From Pirellula sp. SH-Sr6A (lineage in GTDB: Bacteria > Planctomycetota > Planctomycetia > Pirellulales > Pirellulaceae), in contig NZ_CP011272.1 of assembly GCF_001610875.1 (NCBI RefSeq), positions 62,001 to 126,000 on the forward strand: 64,000 nucleotides of DNA. The letters are read 5' to 3'. A program made the translations under genes and the position numbers. The notes beneath the pieces are model-generated. The model saw only the letters and a program-made list of their open reading frames with translations, was not told the origin of the DNA and ran no database searches. Positions 45,639 to 58,600 of the stretch are shown in pieces; the first letter of the stretch is position 1, and each line of letters opens with the position of its first letter.

Positions 45639-45755
45639 TTGCCGAATGCCTGCAAGGCAATGGAAGCAATAACTTCAGAAATCCCAGCGTTCAAGCTGCC
45701 GGTGCCGCTCACGGCCTCGGCATAATGCCCCGATCGTTGCCAATTCAACTCTACC

Positions 45756-45792
45756 AAAAAAGAAAGGCCCACTCCAAAGGAGATGGCCTTTC
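45756..45792 (-). terminator. Intrinsic terminator after the PEP-CTERM gene
   Basis: On the minus strand GAAAGGCC (45792-45785) pairs with GGCCTTTC (45769-45762), with an inner CTCC/GGAG stem around a TTT loop, followed directly by six Ts. It lies 58 bases downstream of the PEP-CTERM stop. No terminator was seen in the 54-bp gap after the giant gene, so this probably ends transcription of both. Confidence 0.9.
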
Positions 45793-45849
45793 GTGAACAT
45801 ATTCGAATTTATTCGACCTACAGGGGGGGATTGCGTTGTCAGAGAACAA

Positions 45850-46548
45850 TCAAACTCCTGATCCGCTTTCCCCTACACTGCAGCAACCTTTTCGTCGCAT
45901 TCGCCGCAAAGCAAATCCACCAAGACCGGCAATTCCCAAAAGCGCCATCGAAGACGGTTCTGGAACTGCTGTGATTTGGAAAGAACCTTGCTCGACACGG
46001 AAAACATAGGGCGCAGTGTTCACGGAAACCTGCGTCGCGTTCGTCGGAGAAAGGGCATTTGGCACAATGTTAATTCCAAATACTCCTACGGAATTACCTG
46101 CGTTGAACTTGAGATCAAACAAACGCTGAGGCGTTGTCGTGAAACTGGCCGGACTCACAAAAGTCGCACTCAATCGCCTGTCCCAGTTTGCATTCGTTGA
46201 AGGCGGATTACCTTCGATAAATGAAGAGTATCCGCCTCCAAGCGTTACCCCTGTAGTGGAAAACGAAGTTGTTGATGGCGGCGGATCAGGAAACACAAAC
46301 GCGTTGGTGTTGACGAATCTCCCGTCTCCACCCAAATCAAATGCGACACTAAATCCTCCAACAGTTAGGTTCGTCGCCTCAGCAGCAGTGTCAAAGTAGC
46401 CGTAAATAGGCACTATCACACTACCACCCTGCAACACTTCAATAGGATTAGAAGTACCGGTCCCATTCCCTACGCGAAATGTAAATTCGGCGAAAGCTTG
46501 GCTTTGGAGCCATCCTACCAAGACCAAGCTAAAAAGTAGACTTCTCAT
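45850..46548 (-). CDS. PEP-CTERM sorting-domain exported protein
   Basis: A 232-residue exported protein. The signal peptide is RSLLFSLVLVGWLQSQAFA with cleavage before EFTFRVG. The mature region is beta-rich (GGSVIVPIYGYFDTAAEATN, VGGFSVAFDLGGDGRFVNTN) and resembles a cohesin/PEP-CTERM-type sandwich. The C-terminus carries the sorting signal VPEPSSMALLGIAGLGGFAL followed by an Arg-rich RRMRRK, so an exosortase probably processes it; the following residues (GCCSVGESGSGV) extend beyond the usual end. ATG 46548 has AGGAAGG five bases upstream. It lies 54 bp after the giant gene on the same strand and shares its terminator, so co-expression is likely. Confidence 0.92.
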   Translation of the reverse strand: MRSLLFSLVLVGWLQSQAFAEFTFRVGNGTGTSNPIEVLQGGSVIVPIYGYFDTAAEATNLTVGGFSVAFDLGGDGRFVNTNAFVFPDPPPSTTSFSTTGVTLGGGYSSFIEGNPPSTNANWDRRLSATFVSPASFTTTPQRLFDLKFNAGNSVGVFGINIVPNALSPTNATQVSVNTAPYVFRVEQGSFQITAVPEPSSMALLGIAGLGGFALRRMRRKGCCSVGESGSGV

Positions 46549-46602
46549 AAATACCTTCCTTAAAAAACTTTTGAGCAAAATTAATTCGCAGTCAGCTCCA
46601 CC

Positions 46603-49600
46603 CTATGGGCGAAGTAGTCTACTTGCGATTCTTCGGACCACCGATTCAACATCAATAGAATCGACCGAATCCCCAGAACCATTTATATCGGCGAAAATTG
46701 AGTAAGGAGACTCGACGTATCCATCCTCAATGAAACCTGCTTGCGCGCCGATTACGAGCAAGCCGTCAGTACCAAAACTGACCGCCGCATTGCTGTAGGT
46801 TTCATTTGGAATAACCTGTGCTGCCTTCCCAGGAAGTACATTGAACTGGAAGTTGAAATCACCTCCTGCAAAACCGTTTCCTGAAATCGCACTAAGCGTG
46901 TTACTCCACTCACCATCAAGCCTATTTCCGCTTGAATCTGTGACGCCCGCTGCGAGAACCTGAAGGTTAATCACCGACGCATCAAGTGATTGATTCAACG
47001 TCAACGTTGCAATGAACGTAGTTGGATTGAAAGCAACCGATACAACTTGCGGTATCGAAGATGTCGCTCCATCAGCTCGAATTCCAGCTACCGAACTGAG
47101 AAGACTGAAGTCGCTAACGGACAAACTAGCTCCGACGTCTTCTGTGAACTGAACAAGAATCTGATTGATGTTGACCCAAGGTAGGGTCAAGAGCTGGTTG
47201 GATGATCCCAATGGAATAGCATATCCGCGAGCATTGGAATCAAAACCTCCGTCCGCAAAATCCCTAAATACAGGATTCCAGGCGGCCGAATTCACATAGA
47301 CACCACTAATTTGCGGTGCTGTCGTGTCCGTGGAAGCTACGCTGAACGTAATTGTCTTTGCTGTCAGATCCTCGTTCACACCGCCATTCAAAGTACCGCC
47401 GTTGTCGATGACGCGGAAACTAAACGTGCTTGCCGCAGCTCCGAAGACATTCATGGCTGGGAAGAACTCCAACTTTCCAGCAGCAATGTCGGCCTCACTC
47501 ACTACCTGACCTGCCGTCACAGCCACATTGTTCAATCGAAGCTGTCCTGTGGTGGGAAGCGAAGCGATTCGAACCGCATCGAGCACATTGACTGGCGAAT
47601 CCTTTGGATCCGTTAACTCAAAGTCAGACAAAATCAGGGTGTAAGCACCAGGAGTTACCCCAGGGGCCCTGTTCAAAGCTATTGTTTTGTTCACGCCAAC
47701 AGGAGCGTCGTTGGTCGAGGCCATGTTGAGGGTGACCGTGGCAGTGTTTATTCCACCGCGACTGTCGATGACTCGATACATGAACCGAGCAACACCAAAG
47801 AAATCTGGCACCGGTGTGTAAACAAAGCTTCCGTCCGCCAGCATCGAAACCGTTCCTGCACTCGTTGTCGTTGGATTGCCACCAACCACGGCGACTGGCT
47901 GGCTTAGTAGAACCGCTGTAAGCGGCGTATTTCCATCGATATCCGAATCGTTATCAAGCACGTTTCCGGTGACAGCCAAATCCTCGAATCCATTGAACGT
48001 GTCCGCTCCCGCTGTCGGTGCGTTGTTAACCCCGGCGATGGACAAGGTTACCGTCGCGGTCGATGTAGCACCTGAACTATCCTGAATGGTGTACGTGAAC
48101 ATAGTTGTTCCGCTAGGACCAGCAGGATTGAAGTTGAAGTTCGTTGCGGGTGGACTTGTGACCGAAGCCACGTTCAATGTCCCAAACGATCCCAGGAGCA
48201 CGATGGAACCATCGTTGACCGCAGTACCATTGACATTGATGATGGTGATGATCTGAGCTGGCGAATCGACATCGAAATCGTTTGCTAACACGTTCAACGC
48301 AATCGTCGCGTTATTGCTCGCGGCAAAGAAATCATTAACCGCGACCGGCGCGTCGTTCGAGTTTGTTACTGTGACGGCAATCGATTGGCTGTCGGTCAAC
48401 GCCCCATCCGAAACTTGCACGATCACGTCGTAAACGTTATCTGCACCAACATCGGTTGGCATTTCGAAGTTTGGAGCTGCGACAATGCTCAATGCACCTG
48501 TCGTTGGGTGGATGGTGAACTTGATCGCGTCCGCACCTCCGGCAATGCTGTACACCAGATTTTGTGCAGGAACATCACTATCGGTCGCCACTACCGTTGT
48601 AACCGCAGTCGAATTCTCGCTCACGCTAACCGACGCCGAATCACCACCACCATTGCTAGTAATGGTCGGTGCGTCGTTAACCCCGAGTACCTTGAAGCTA
48701 AAGTTTCCTACGTCAAATGGTGTGCCATCGTTGTTGAAGTTATCGGTCACCCCAAACTTGATGTTCACAAAGGCGATCTGACCTGCTCCGAGCGTCTTAA
48801 GAAGCGCCGAGCCGGTGGGATTGAATACCATCGCTCCCGTCGCAGGCGTGTAGCTAAAGCCGATATCAGCAACTGGCACTGTTTGTGGTACGCCGTTGAC
48901 GGTGACCGTCGCAGTGGCTCCAAACTGGAACGATGCTGGTGACAACGTGCTATCCACGTCGGTTGCCAACAAGGAGATTGGAAACTCCAACGCATTGGCC
49001 GGTGCGCCACTTACCAACGTCAACGTGATCGACGAGTTGGCTGGGAATGGATTCTCAAGCGGTCCTGTCAGATCCAGATCGAACGCAACCGGAGCATCGT
49101 TCACCGGATCAACGGTGAGGGTCGCACTGTTGGCCACGGCCGAAGCAATCGTATCCGATACTTGATAGGTAAAGGTTGCAGTTCCGTTGAAATCTGCGGC
49201 CGGGGTAAAGGTCCAAGTATCGTTTCCATTGTTAACGACCACTCCATTGGGTGAAGCCAAGTTCAATACGTTCAGAACTGGTCCATCCACGTCGACCACA
49301 TTGCTCAGCAACGCTGCCTTCGTGATAACGAACGGGTTGTCTTCCAACGTCGTTCCTAACGGAACCACAGGTGTGGTAGACGAAACCACAGGGGCTTCAT
49401 TGACGTTCGTCACGTCAATTGTAATCTCGGCCGTATCGGTCAATCCGCCCGCATCGGTCACGGTAACGTTGAGTGAGTAGCTCGCTGCCGATTCAAAATC
49501 CAAGGCACTGCTGTTGACCACAGTGATCTGGCCCGTAACAGGGTTCACTGCGAAGATCGCAGCTCCCGTTCCACCCGTCACAACCGTAGTACGCGTATCA

Positions 49601-52600
49601 CCAGCATCCACATCGCTCGATGCGATCGACCCAACAATCGTGCCGTTGGCACTATTCTCGGCAACACTGAACGATTGGTCGCTCACGACCGGTTGCTCGT
49701 TTAAGTTGGTTACCGAGAACGTGAAATCGGCCGAACGTTTCTTGGTGAATGAAATATCTTGTACGTTCACCTTACCTGAATAAGTCGGCTTGACCTCGAA
49801 GTCGAGCGAAGTTCCCGCCCTGAGATAAAGGGCATTGCCCACGATCTCAAAGTACGCTGCATCAGCACCTTCAAGACTCAACTCGTTTGTCCCCAAGCCA
49901 TCGTCGGTGACGACGATATCGGCAATCTTGACGCGAGACGAAGTATCGGAGTTCTCCGGTAGGCTCGCGACGACGTTGTCCAAGCTGACGGTGGACGGTG
50001 CATCGTTTGCGTTTGGAATCACGATCGAGACCAGAGCGGGAGCGCTCGAGCCATCAATTGGCTTGCTATCGGTCGCAACGTATTTGAACGTCGCTGTCCC
50101 GAAGAAGTCCGCGTTTGGCGTGAAGGTCACTGTTCCGTCAGGATTGAGCACAACGCTTCCGTCGGTCGCATCACTCACGGACAGGATTTTCAGTGAATTT
50201 CCATCGGGATCTGAATCGTTACCGAGCAGTTGGGATGCGATGAAGGTAACCGCAGTGTCCTCCGTACCGGTCAGCGAATCGGGAACAGCCACAGGTGCCT
50301 TGTTCACAACCACTTCGATCTTATTCGCCAGGACTTCAGAGCCGTTGACACGGTTCCTTGCGATGACTTCGATCGTATAGGTTGCCGATTCATTCGGATC
50401 GAATGCGGACCCGAATAGACCTTCGAAGTTAAGGCTGTCTTGATAGAGCGACAAGTTGTTGATCACAGGAATCAACGCTGCTTGTCCAGCCGCGATGAGA
50501 CCTTGTTCCAGGGTTCCACTTCCGAGGATGGTGTTGGTCGTTTGATTTCGCAGAACGAAGGTGTATTGGAAATCGCCGATCTTGCCCGTTTCGGTACCAG
50601 ATGGATTGGTATCCGCGTTGATCGAAATCCAGTAGTTCCAACGTGCCCAGTTATCATCGAAGTCACCAACAATATCGTTACCGTTGGGTGTCCCTTGAGC
50701 TGTTCCCGCTGGAACGAAAAACTTCGTTGGGTTGGCGGGATCGCGTTGAGCTACTCCTTGTAATCGTAAATCGGCTCTCAAGCCAATTTCCAGACCAGGA
50801 GCATCCACTGGGTCCGTCGCAACAACAAAGTTGGATGCCGAATTACCCGTTCCCTCAGTGAGCTGCCCATTGCCGTTCGTGGAACTGACATGCAATGACG
50901 CATTAGGCTGAATCGTATCAGGATCGCTCGTTGCAAAGATGTTCAACGTCGCAGTTCCAGATGCTATCCCGGGCGTGGCGAGTACCCCGTCACTTACGGT
51001 GAAGCTGAAGCTGACCGTTCCGCTAAAATTAGCGGCCGGTGTGAATGTCCACGATGGACCGGTACCCGACAACGTACCGGCTGAAGTCGTCTCCAACGTC
51101 AATCCAGTGATGCTTAGCGTTTGAGGAGGCAAGTCACTATCGCTTGCCAACGCTAGCAGTTGCGCCGCAGTGATCGAGATCGGTGCACTGTCCTCCACGA
51201 TCGTTCCCAAGTTCGTTGGACCGCTGACAACAGGATCGACATTTGATTCCGCAACATGGATCGTGACAGGCTTGCTGACCGTGACCAAGCCATCGCTTAC
51301 CAGGACGTCAAATGTCACGCTGGTACCACCATCCGTCTCGCCTGGTATCCAGCTAAACGCTCCGGTTGTTGGATTGATCGACGCCCCAAGCGGAGCACCT
51401 GCCAAATTGAATGTCAGCGTTTGAGCAGGTGAATCGGTATCGACTGCCGATGCTGTAAACCCGACAGCCGTTCCCTCGCTTGCAGCAACCGGACTGGTTG
51501 GCACTGTCAACACAGGAGCTGTATTGGCAGGTGCAGTTACATTGATCAGGACCTGAGCACCCGAGAATCCGCCGCGTCCATCGGTAACGAGATAGCTGAA
51601 TGCATCAAGACCTGTAAATCCTGAAGCAGGCATGTAAGTGATCGTTCCACCGGAGATCGACAGTGTTCCACCACCGCTCGTTGCTGGTATGGTACCAGGC
51701 AACATCACGCCATTGACCGCGATCACCGACATCGTATCGAAGTCAGGATCGAAGTCATTCGTGAGAACGTTTACACTCACCTCATTACCACGCGTCGTCG
51801 ACGCAAAATCCCCAATCGCAATCGGAGATTGGTTCGAGCTGAGGATAGCCATAGTGACCGTAGCGGTTGTTTCCAAACCGTCGTCAGAAACTGTGTAACT
51901 AAAGGTATCGAACCCAAACGCATTTAGATTCGGAACGTAAAGCAGCGATCCATCCGCCTGGACGGTAACTGTTCCACGAGTCAATATAACGGGAGTTCCC
52001 ACATTTGCAGCACCATTGACCTTCACGACGGTGCGGGAAACATTGTCCACGTCATTGTCATTAGCGAGCAGGCCATTGACCGCGTTGACGACGAGTGGTG
52101 CGTTGAGTGCGGTGAAGTAAGCATCGTTGCCAGCCGCAACCGCATCGTTCCTACCATTAATCGTGATGCTGACAACCTGACTTGTTCCATCAGCCGTAGT
52201 GACCGTGAATGAATCGTTAAGTATTTGCCCCACGTTCAGTTGATTGACCGCTGGAAGATTGTTGTTCAGCGTGTAGCTCCAACCACCATTCGCATCGATT
52301 GAATAAGTTCCATAGAGCGCTGAACCACTAGCACCAATAAAGTCTTCTGAGCTATCCACATCCGCAGCGCTCAAATCGCCAGTAGCTGTCGGCGTTCCCA
52401 GATCAACCGCAGAATCGCCACCACCACTTGCTTCGACTACTGTGCCAGTTGAATCTCCATTGATGACCGCTGCATCATTGGTACCAGTGATCGTGATGAC
52501 CACTTCCTGGTCATCCGATGCCGTACCGTCACTGGCGCGGACCGTGTACGTCAAAATCAGCGTCTCGCCTGCTGCTAGGTAGTTGAACGCTTCGCTGACA

Positions 52601-55600
52601 CTATTAAACGCCCATGTGAATTGCTCACTGGTTGAGGACGTATCACTCAACAGTGTCGTTGGCGACACTGAGAACATGCCTAGCAATGCGGCGTTTGCCG
52701 GACGGCCAGTGGTCGGACCTGTTCCACTCTCAACAACGCTCACTACCGATGTGGTAATCATGTTGTTGCGATCCAACTCCGTCACCGTCAACGTGTCTGT
52801 CGCTGTCAAACCAGCGTTGCCCTCTGTCAAGAACGCAGATGCACCATTTCCCGTCTCGATGCTAATCACCGGCGCATCGTTGGTACCAGTGATCGTGATG
52901 ACGATGTCTTGCGTGGCGGAACCAGCAGGCACATTGTCATCGGAGACGGTGACAGTATAGGTCAGAACAATCTGCTGCCCCGCTGCTAGATAGTCAAACG
53001 CTCCGGCCGCAGCATTAAACGTCCAGTCCACTGTACCGGTGGTTGCTGTACCATCGATGATGGTCGCATTGAGCTCTGCAGTGAACAGCCCCAACAGATT
53101 CGTAGGCGCTCCTGTGGTCGTGCCTGTGGCCGCGACCGTGATGTTCGAAACGGTCACCACGTCGGTGACATCGACATCTTCAATATTGAACGAACCACTG
53201 GTCGACAAGGCCGCATCGCCTTCGGACAGCGTCTCACTGACGTCCGTCGTGGCGGTCACTGTCGGCGCATCGTTGGTACCAGTAATGGTAATCGTTACAG
53301 TTTGGCTGGATGTCGCGCCCGTTGGAACGTCGGTAACGGTAATGGTGTAAACCTGCGTTAGGGTCTCGCCTGCAGCAAGGTAATCCAACTCGCTGTTGCT
53401 CGCGGTGAACGTCCAGCTCACGGCTCCCTGACCACTGCCCGTGGCTACATTGGAAATCGTTGGCGTGAACACACCGATGTAACCTAATGCGCCCGCAGTC
53501 GCTGCGACCGTATGCGTATCGGTCAAGTCAACATCGGAGAACTTGATCACGCCGCTGTCACTGTATGTCGCTGTGGCTTCGCCCGCAGTTCCATCGGCAA
53601 CTTCTGTAATCGCTCCCTCATAAACGCCAAGCTTGAGGTTATCGATCGCCAAACCGCTAGGCAGACTAATGTCGGTGAACCAACCGTAGCGAATGCCGCC
53701 AACTGCAGTTGCAATCAAATCTGATGGATCAGACAACGTAGCGATCGTTTGCGAAGCGCCAGTGGACTTGTTGGTCAAGATCAAGTCGACCGAAAGGACG
53801 CCACTAACATCATTGAATACATGCGTTAGTGTATACCAGCCACTGGCCAAGACTGTGGCCGCATTCGAAGGTGTCGAGGTCAAGGCCGTCTGTGTGGCTC
53901 CATTGGCAGCTCCAATCTCGATCCTTCCCGTGCCAGTCGAACGAACCAAGAATGCGAAGTCACGTCGATGCGTGCCAGCTTGGTTGTTAGCAGCAACCGA
54001 GTACTGGAAGCCTTCGTTCAATGCCCATGTGATATCCAAGTAGACGTCAACGCCCGCTTGTTGGCCGTTCACAAATTCACTGGTGTAGCCACCGAAGCGT
54101 GTGAATGGACCAGTATCCGGAGTTCCGTCGGCTTCACTGACAACAGCGTACGAACCAGTCGCGCCTGTGAGTCCCGTGGCTGGACCGCTGACCGCTCCGT
54201 AGCCACCGGCTGTGACAAGACCGGAAGTATCCGTCTCAAAGTCCTGAACGAAACCAAGAACAGGCGCATCATTGGTACCAGTGATCGTGATGACGATGTC
54301 TTGCGTGGCGGAACCAGCAGGCACATTGTCATCGGAGACGGTGACAGTATAGGTCAGAACAATCTGCTGCCCCGCTGCTAGATAGTCAAACGCTCCGGCC
54401 GCAGCATTAAACGTCCAGTCCACTGTACCGGTGGTTGCTGTACCATCGATGATGGTCGCATTGAGCTCTGCAGTGAACAGCCCCAACAGATTCGTAGGCG
54501 CTCCTGTGGTCGTGCCTGTGGCCGCGACCGTGATGTTCGAAACGGTCACCACGTCGGTGACATCGACATCTTCAATATTGAACGAACCACTGGTCGACAA
54601 GGCCGCATCGCCTTCGGACAGCGTCTCACTGACGTCCGTCGTGGCGGTCACTGTCGGCGCATCGTTGGTACCAGTAATGGTAATCGTTACAGTTTGGCTG
54701 GATGTCGCGCCCGTTGGAACGTCGGTAACGGTAATGGTGTAAACCTGCGTTAGGGTCTCGCCTGCAGCAAGGTAATCCAACTCGCTGTTGCTCGCGGTGA
54801 ACGTCCAGCTCACGGCTCCCTGACCACTGCCCGTGGCTACATTGGAAATCGTTGGCGTGAACACACCGATGTAACCTAATGCGCCCGCAGTCGCTGCGAC
54901 CGTATGCGTATCGGTCAAGTCAACATCGGAGAACTTGATCACGCCGCTGTCACTGTATGTCGCTGTGGCTTCGCCCGCAGTTCCATCGGCAACTTCTGTA
55001 ATCGCTCCCTCATAAACGCCAAGCTTGAGGTTATCGATCGCCAAACCGCTAGGCAGACTAATGTCGGTGAACCAACCGTAGCGAATGCCGCCAACTGCAG
55101 TTGCAATCAAATCTGATGGATCAGACAACGTAGCGATCGTTTGCGAAGCGCCAGTGGACTTGTTGGTCAAGATCAAGTCGACCGAAAGGACGCCACTAAC
55201 ATCATTGAATACATGCGTTAGTGTATACCAGCCACTGGCCAAGACTGTGGCCGCATTCGAAGGTGTCGAGGTCAAGGCCGTCTGTGTGGCTCCATTGGCA
55301 GCTCCAATCTCGATCCTTCCCGTGCCAGTCGAACGAACCAAGAATGCGAAGTCACGTCGATGCGTGCCAGCTTGGTTGTTAGCAGCAACCGAGTACTGGA
55401 AGCCTTCGTTCAATGCCCATGTGATATCCAAGTAGACGTCAACGCCCGCTTGTTGGCCGTTCACAAATTCACTGGTGTAGCCACCGAAGCGTGTGAATGG
55501 ACCAGTATCCGGAGTTCCGTCGGCTTCACTGACAACAGCGTACGAACCAGTCGCGCCTGTGAGTCCCGTGGCTGGACCGCTGACCGCTCCGTAGCCACCG

Positions 55601-58600
55601 GCTGTGACAAGACCGGAAGTATCCGTCTCAAAGTCCTGAACGAAACCAAGAACAGGCGCATCATTGGTACCAGTGATCGTGATGACCACTTCCTGGTCAT
55701 CCGATGCCGTACCGTCACTGGCGCGGACCGTGTACGTCAAAATCAGCGTCTCGCCTGCTGCTAGGTAGTTGAACGCTTCGCTGACACTATTAAACGCCCA
55801 TGTGAATTGCTCACTGGTTGAGGACGTATCACTCAACAGTGTCGTTGGCGACACTGAGAACATGCCTAGCAATGCGGCGTTTGCCGGACGGCCAGTGGTC
55901 GGACCTGTTCCACTCTCAACAACGCTCACTACCGATGTGGTAATCATGTTGTTGCGATCCAACTCCGTCACCGTCAACGTGTCTGTCGCTGTCAAACCAG
56001 CGTTGCCCTCTGTCAAGAACGCAGATGCACCATTTCCCGTCTCGATGCTAATCACCGGCGCATCGTTGGTACCAGTGATCGTGATGACGATGTCTTGCGT
56101 GGCGGAACCAGCAGGCACATTGTCATCGGAGACGGTGACAGTATAGGTCAGAACAATCTGCTGCCCCGCTGCTAGATAGTCAAACGCTCCGGCCGCAGCA
56201 TTAAACGTCCAGTCCACTGTACCGGTGGTTGCTGTACCATCGATGATGGTCGCATTGAGCTCTGCAGTGAACAGCCCCAACAGATTCGTAGGCGCTCCTG
56301 TGGTCGTGCCTGTGGCCGCGACCGTGATGTTCGAAACGGTCACCACGTCGGTGACATCGACATCTTCAATATTGAACGAACCACTGGTCGACAAGGCCGC
56401 ATCGCCTTCGGACAGCGTCTCACTGACGTCCGTCGTGGCGGTCACTGTCGGCGCATCGTTGGTACCAGTAATGGTAATCGTTACAGTTTGGCTGGATGTC
56501 GCGCCCGTTGGAACGTCGGTAACGGTAATGGTGTAAACCTGCGTTAGGGTCTCGCCTGCAGCAAGGTAATCCAACTCGCTGTTGCTCGCGGTGAACGTCC
56601 AGCTCACGGCTCCCTGACCACTGCCCGTGGCTACATTGGAAATCGTTGGCGTGAACACACCGATGTAACCTAATGCGCCCGCAGTCGCTGCGACCGTATG
56701 CGTATCGGTCAAGTCAACATCGGAGAACTTGATCACGCCGCTGTCACTGTATGTCGCTGTGGCTTCGCCCGCAGTTCCATCGGCAACTTCTGTAATCGCT
56801 CCCTCATAAACGCCAAGCTTGAGGTTATCGATCGCCAAACCGCTAGGCAGACTAATGTCGGTGAACCAACCGTAGCGAATGCCGCCAACTGCAGTTGCAA
56901 TCAAATCTGATGGATCAGACAACGTAGCGATCGTTTGCGAAGCGCCAGTGGACTTGTTGGTCAAGATCAAGTCGACCGAAAGGACGCCACTAACATCATT
57001 GAATACATGCGTTAGTGTATACCAGCCACTGGCCAAGACTGTGGCCGCATTCGAAGGTGTCGAGGTCAAGGCCGTCTGTGTGGCTCCATTGGCAGCTCCA
57101 ATCTCGATCCTTCCCGTGCCAGTCGAACGAACCAAGAATGCGAAGTCACGTCGATGCGTGCCAGCTTGGTTGTTAGCAGCAACCGAGTACTGGAAGCCTT
57201 CGTTCAATGCCCATGTGATATCCAAGTAGACGTCAACGCCCGCTTGTTGGCCGTTCACAAATTCACTGGTGTAGCCACCGAAGCGTGTGAATGGACCAGT
57301 ATCCGGAGTTCCGTCGGCTTCACTGACAACAGCGTACGAACCAGTCGCGCCTGTGAGTCCCGTGGCTGGACCGCTGACCGCTCCGTAGCCACCGGCTGTG
57401 ACAAGACCGGAAGTATCCGTCTCAAAGTCCTGAACGAAACCAAGAACAGGCGCATCATTGGTACCAGTGATCGTGATGACGATGTCTTGCGTGGCGGAAC
57501 CAGCAGGCACATTGTCATCGGAGACGGTGACAGTATAGGTCAGAACAATCTGCTGCCCCGCTGCTAGATAGTCAAACGCTCCGGCCGCAGCATTAAACGT
57601 CCAGTCCACTGTACCGGTGGTTGCTGTACCATCGATGATGGTCGCATTGAGCTCTGCAGTGAACAGCCCCAACAGATTCGTAGGCGCTCCTGTGGTCGTG
57701 CCTGTGGCCGCGACCGTGATGTTCGAAACGGTCACCACGTCGGTGACATCGACATCTTCAATATTGAACGAACCACTGGTCGACAAGGCCGCATCGCCTT
57801 CGGACAGCGTCTCACTGACGTCCGTCGTGGCGGTCACTGTCGGCGCATCGTTGGTACCAGTAATGGTAATCGTTACAGTTTGGCTGGATGTCGCGCCCGT
57901 TGGAACGTCGGTAACGGTAATGGTGTAAACCTGCGTTAGGGTCTCGCCTGCAGCAAGGTAATCCAACTCGCTGTTGCTCGCGGTGAACGTCCAGCTCACG
58001 GCTCCCTGACCACTGCCCGTGGCTACATTGGAAATCGTTGGCGTGAACACACCGATGTAACCTAATGCGCCCGCAGTCGCTGCGACCGTATGCGTATCGG
58101 TCAAGTCAACATCGGAGAACTTGATCACGCCGCTGTCACTGTATGTCGCTGTGGCTTCGCCCGCAGTTCCATCGGCAACTTCTGTAATCGCTCCCTCATA
58201 AACGCCAAGCTTGAGGTTATCGATCGCCAAACCGCTAGGCAGACTAATGTCGGTGAACCAACCGTAGCGAATGCCGCCAACTGCAGTTGCAATCAAATCT
58301 GATGGATCAGACAACGTAGCGATCGTTTGCGAAGCGCCAGTGGACTTGTTGGTCAAGATCAAGTCGACCGAAAGGACGCCACTAACATCATTGAATACAT
58401 GCGTTAGTGTATACCAGCCACTGGCCAAGACTGTGGCCGCATTCGAAGGTGTCGAGGTCAAGGCCGTCTGTGTGGCTCCATTGGCAGCTCCAATCTCGAT
58501 CCTTCCCGTGCCAGTCGAACGAACCAAGAATGCGAAGTCACGTCGATGCGTGCCAGCTTGGTTGTTAGCAGCAACCGAGTACTGGAAGCCTTCGTTCAAT

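Larger units (their letters stand above)
44985..45755. other. Non-coding repeat-bearing region
   Basis: About 770 bases without a supportable gene between the transposase relic and the terminator of the PEP-CTERM gene. Short open frames exist on both strands, but they overlap the palindromic repeats and lack ribosome sites. It holds two copies of a roughly 60-bp repeat (45329 and 45577 onward) and several AATTG-rich palindromes. No tRNA or known RNA gene was recognised. Confidence 0.7.

Noticed and set aside
45112-45669. Several 60-95 codon frames on both strands upstream of the PEP-CTERM terminator
   Set aside because: They are built from palindromic repeats, lack ribosome sites, and show repeated QLGQLFY-type strings created by the DNA repeats.
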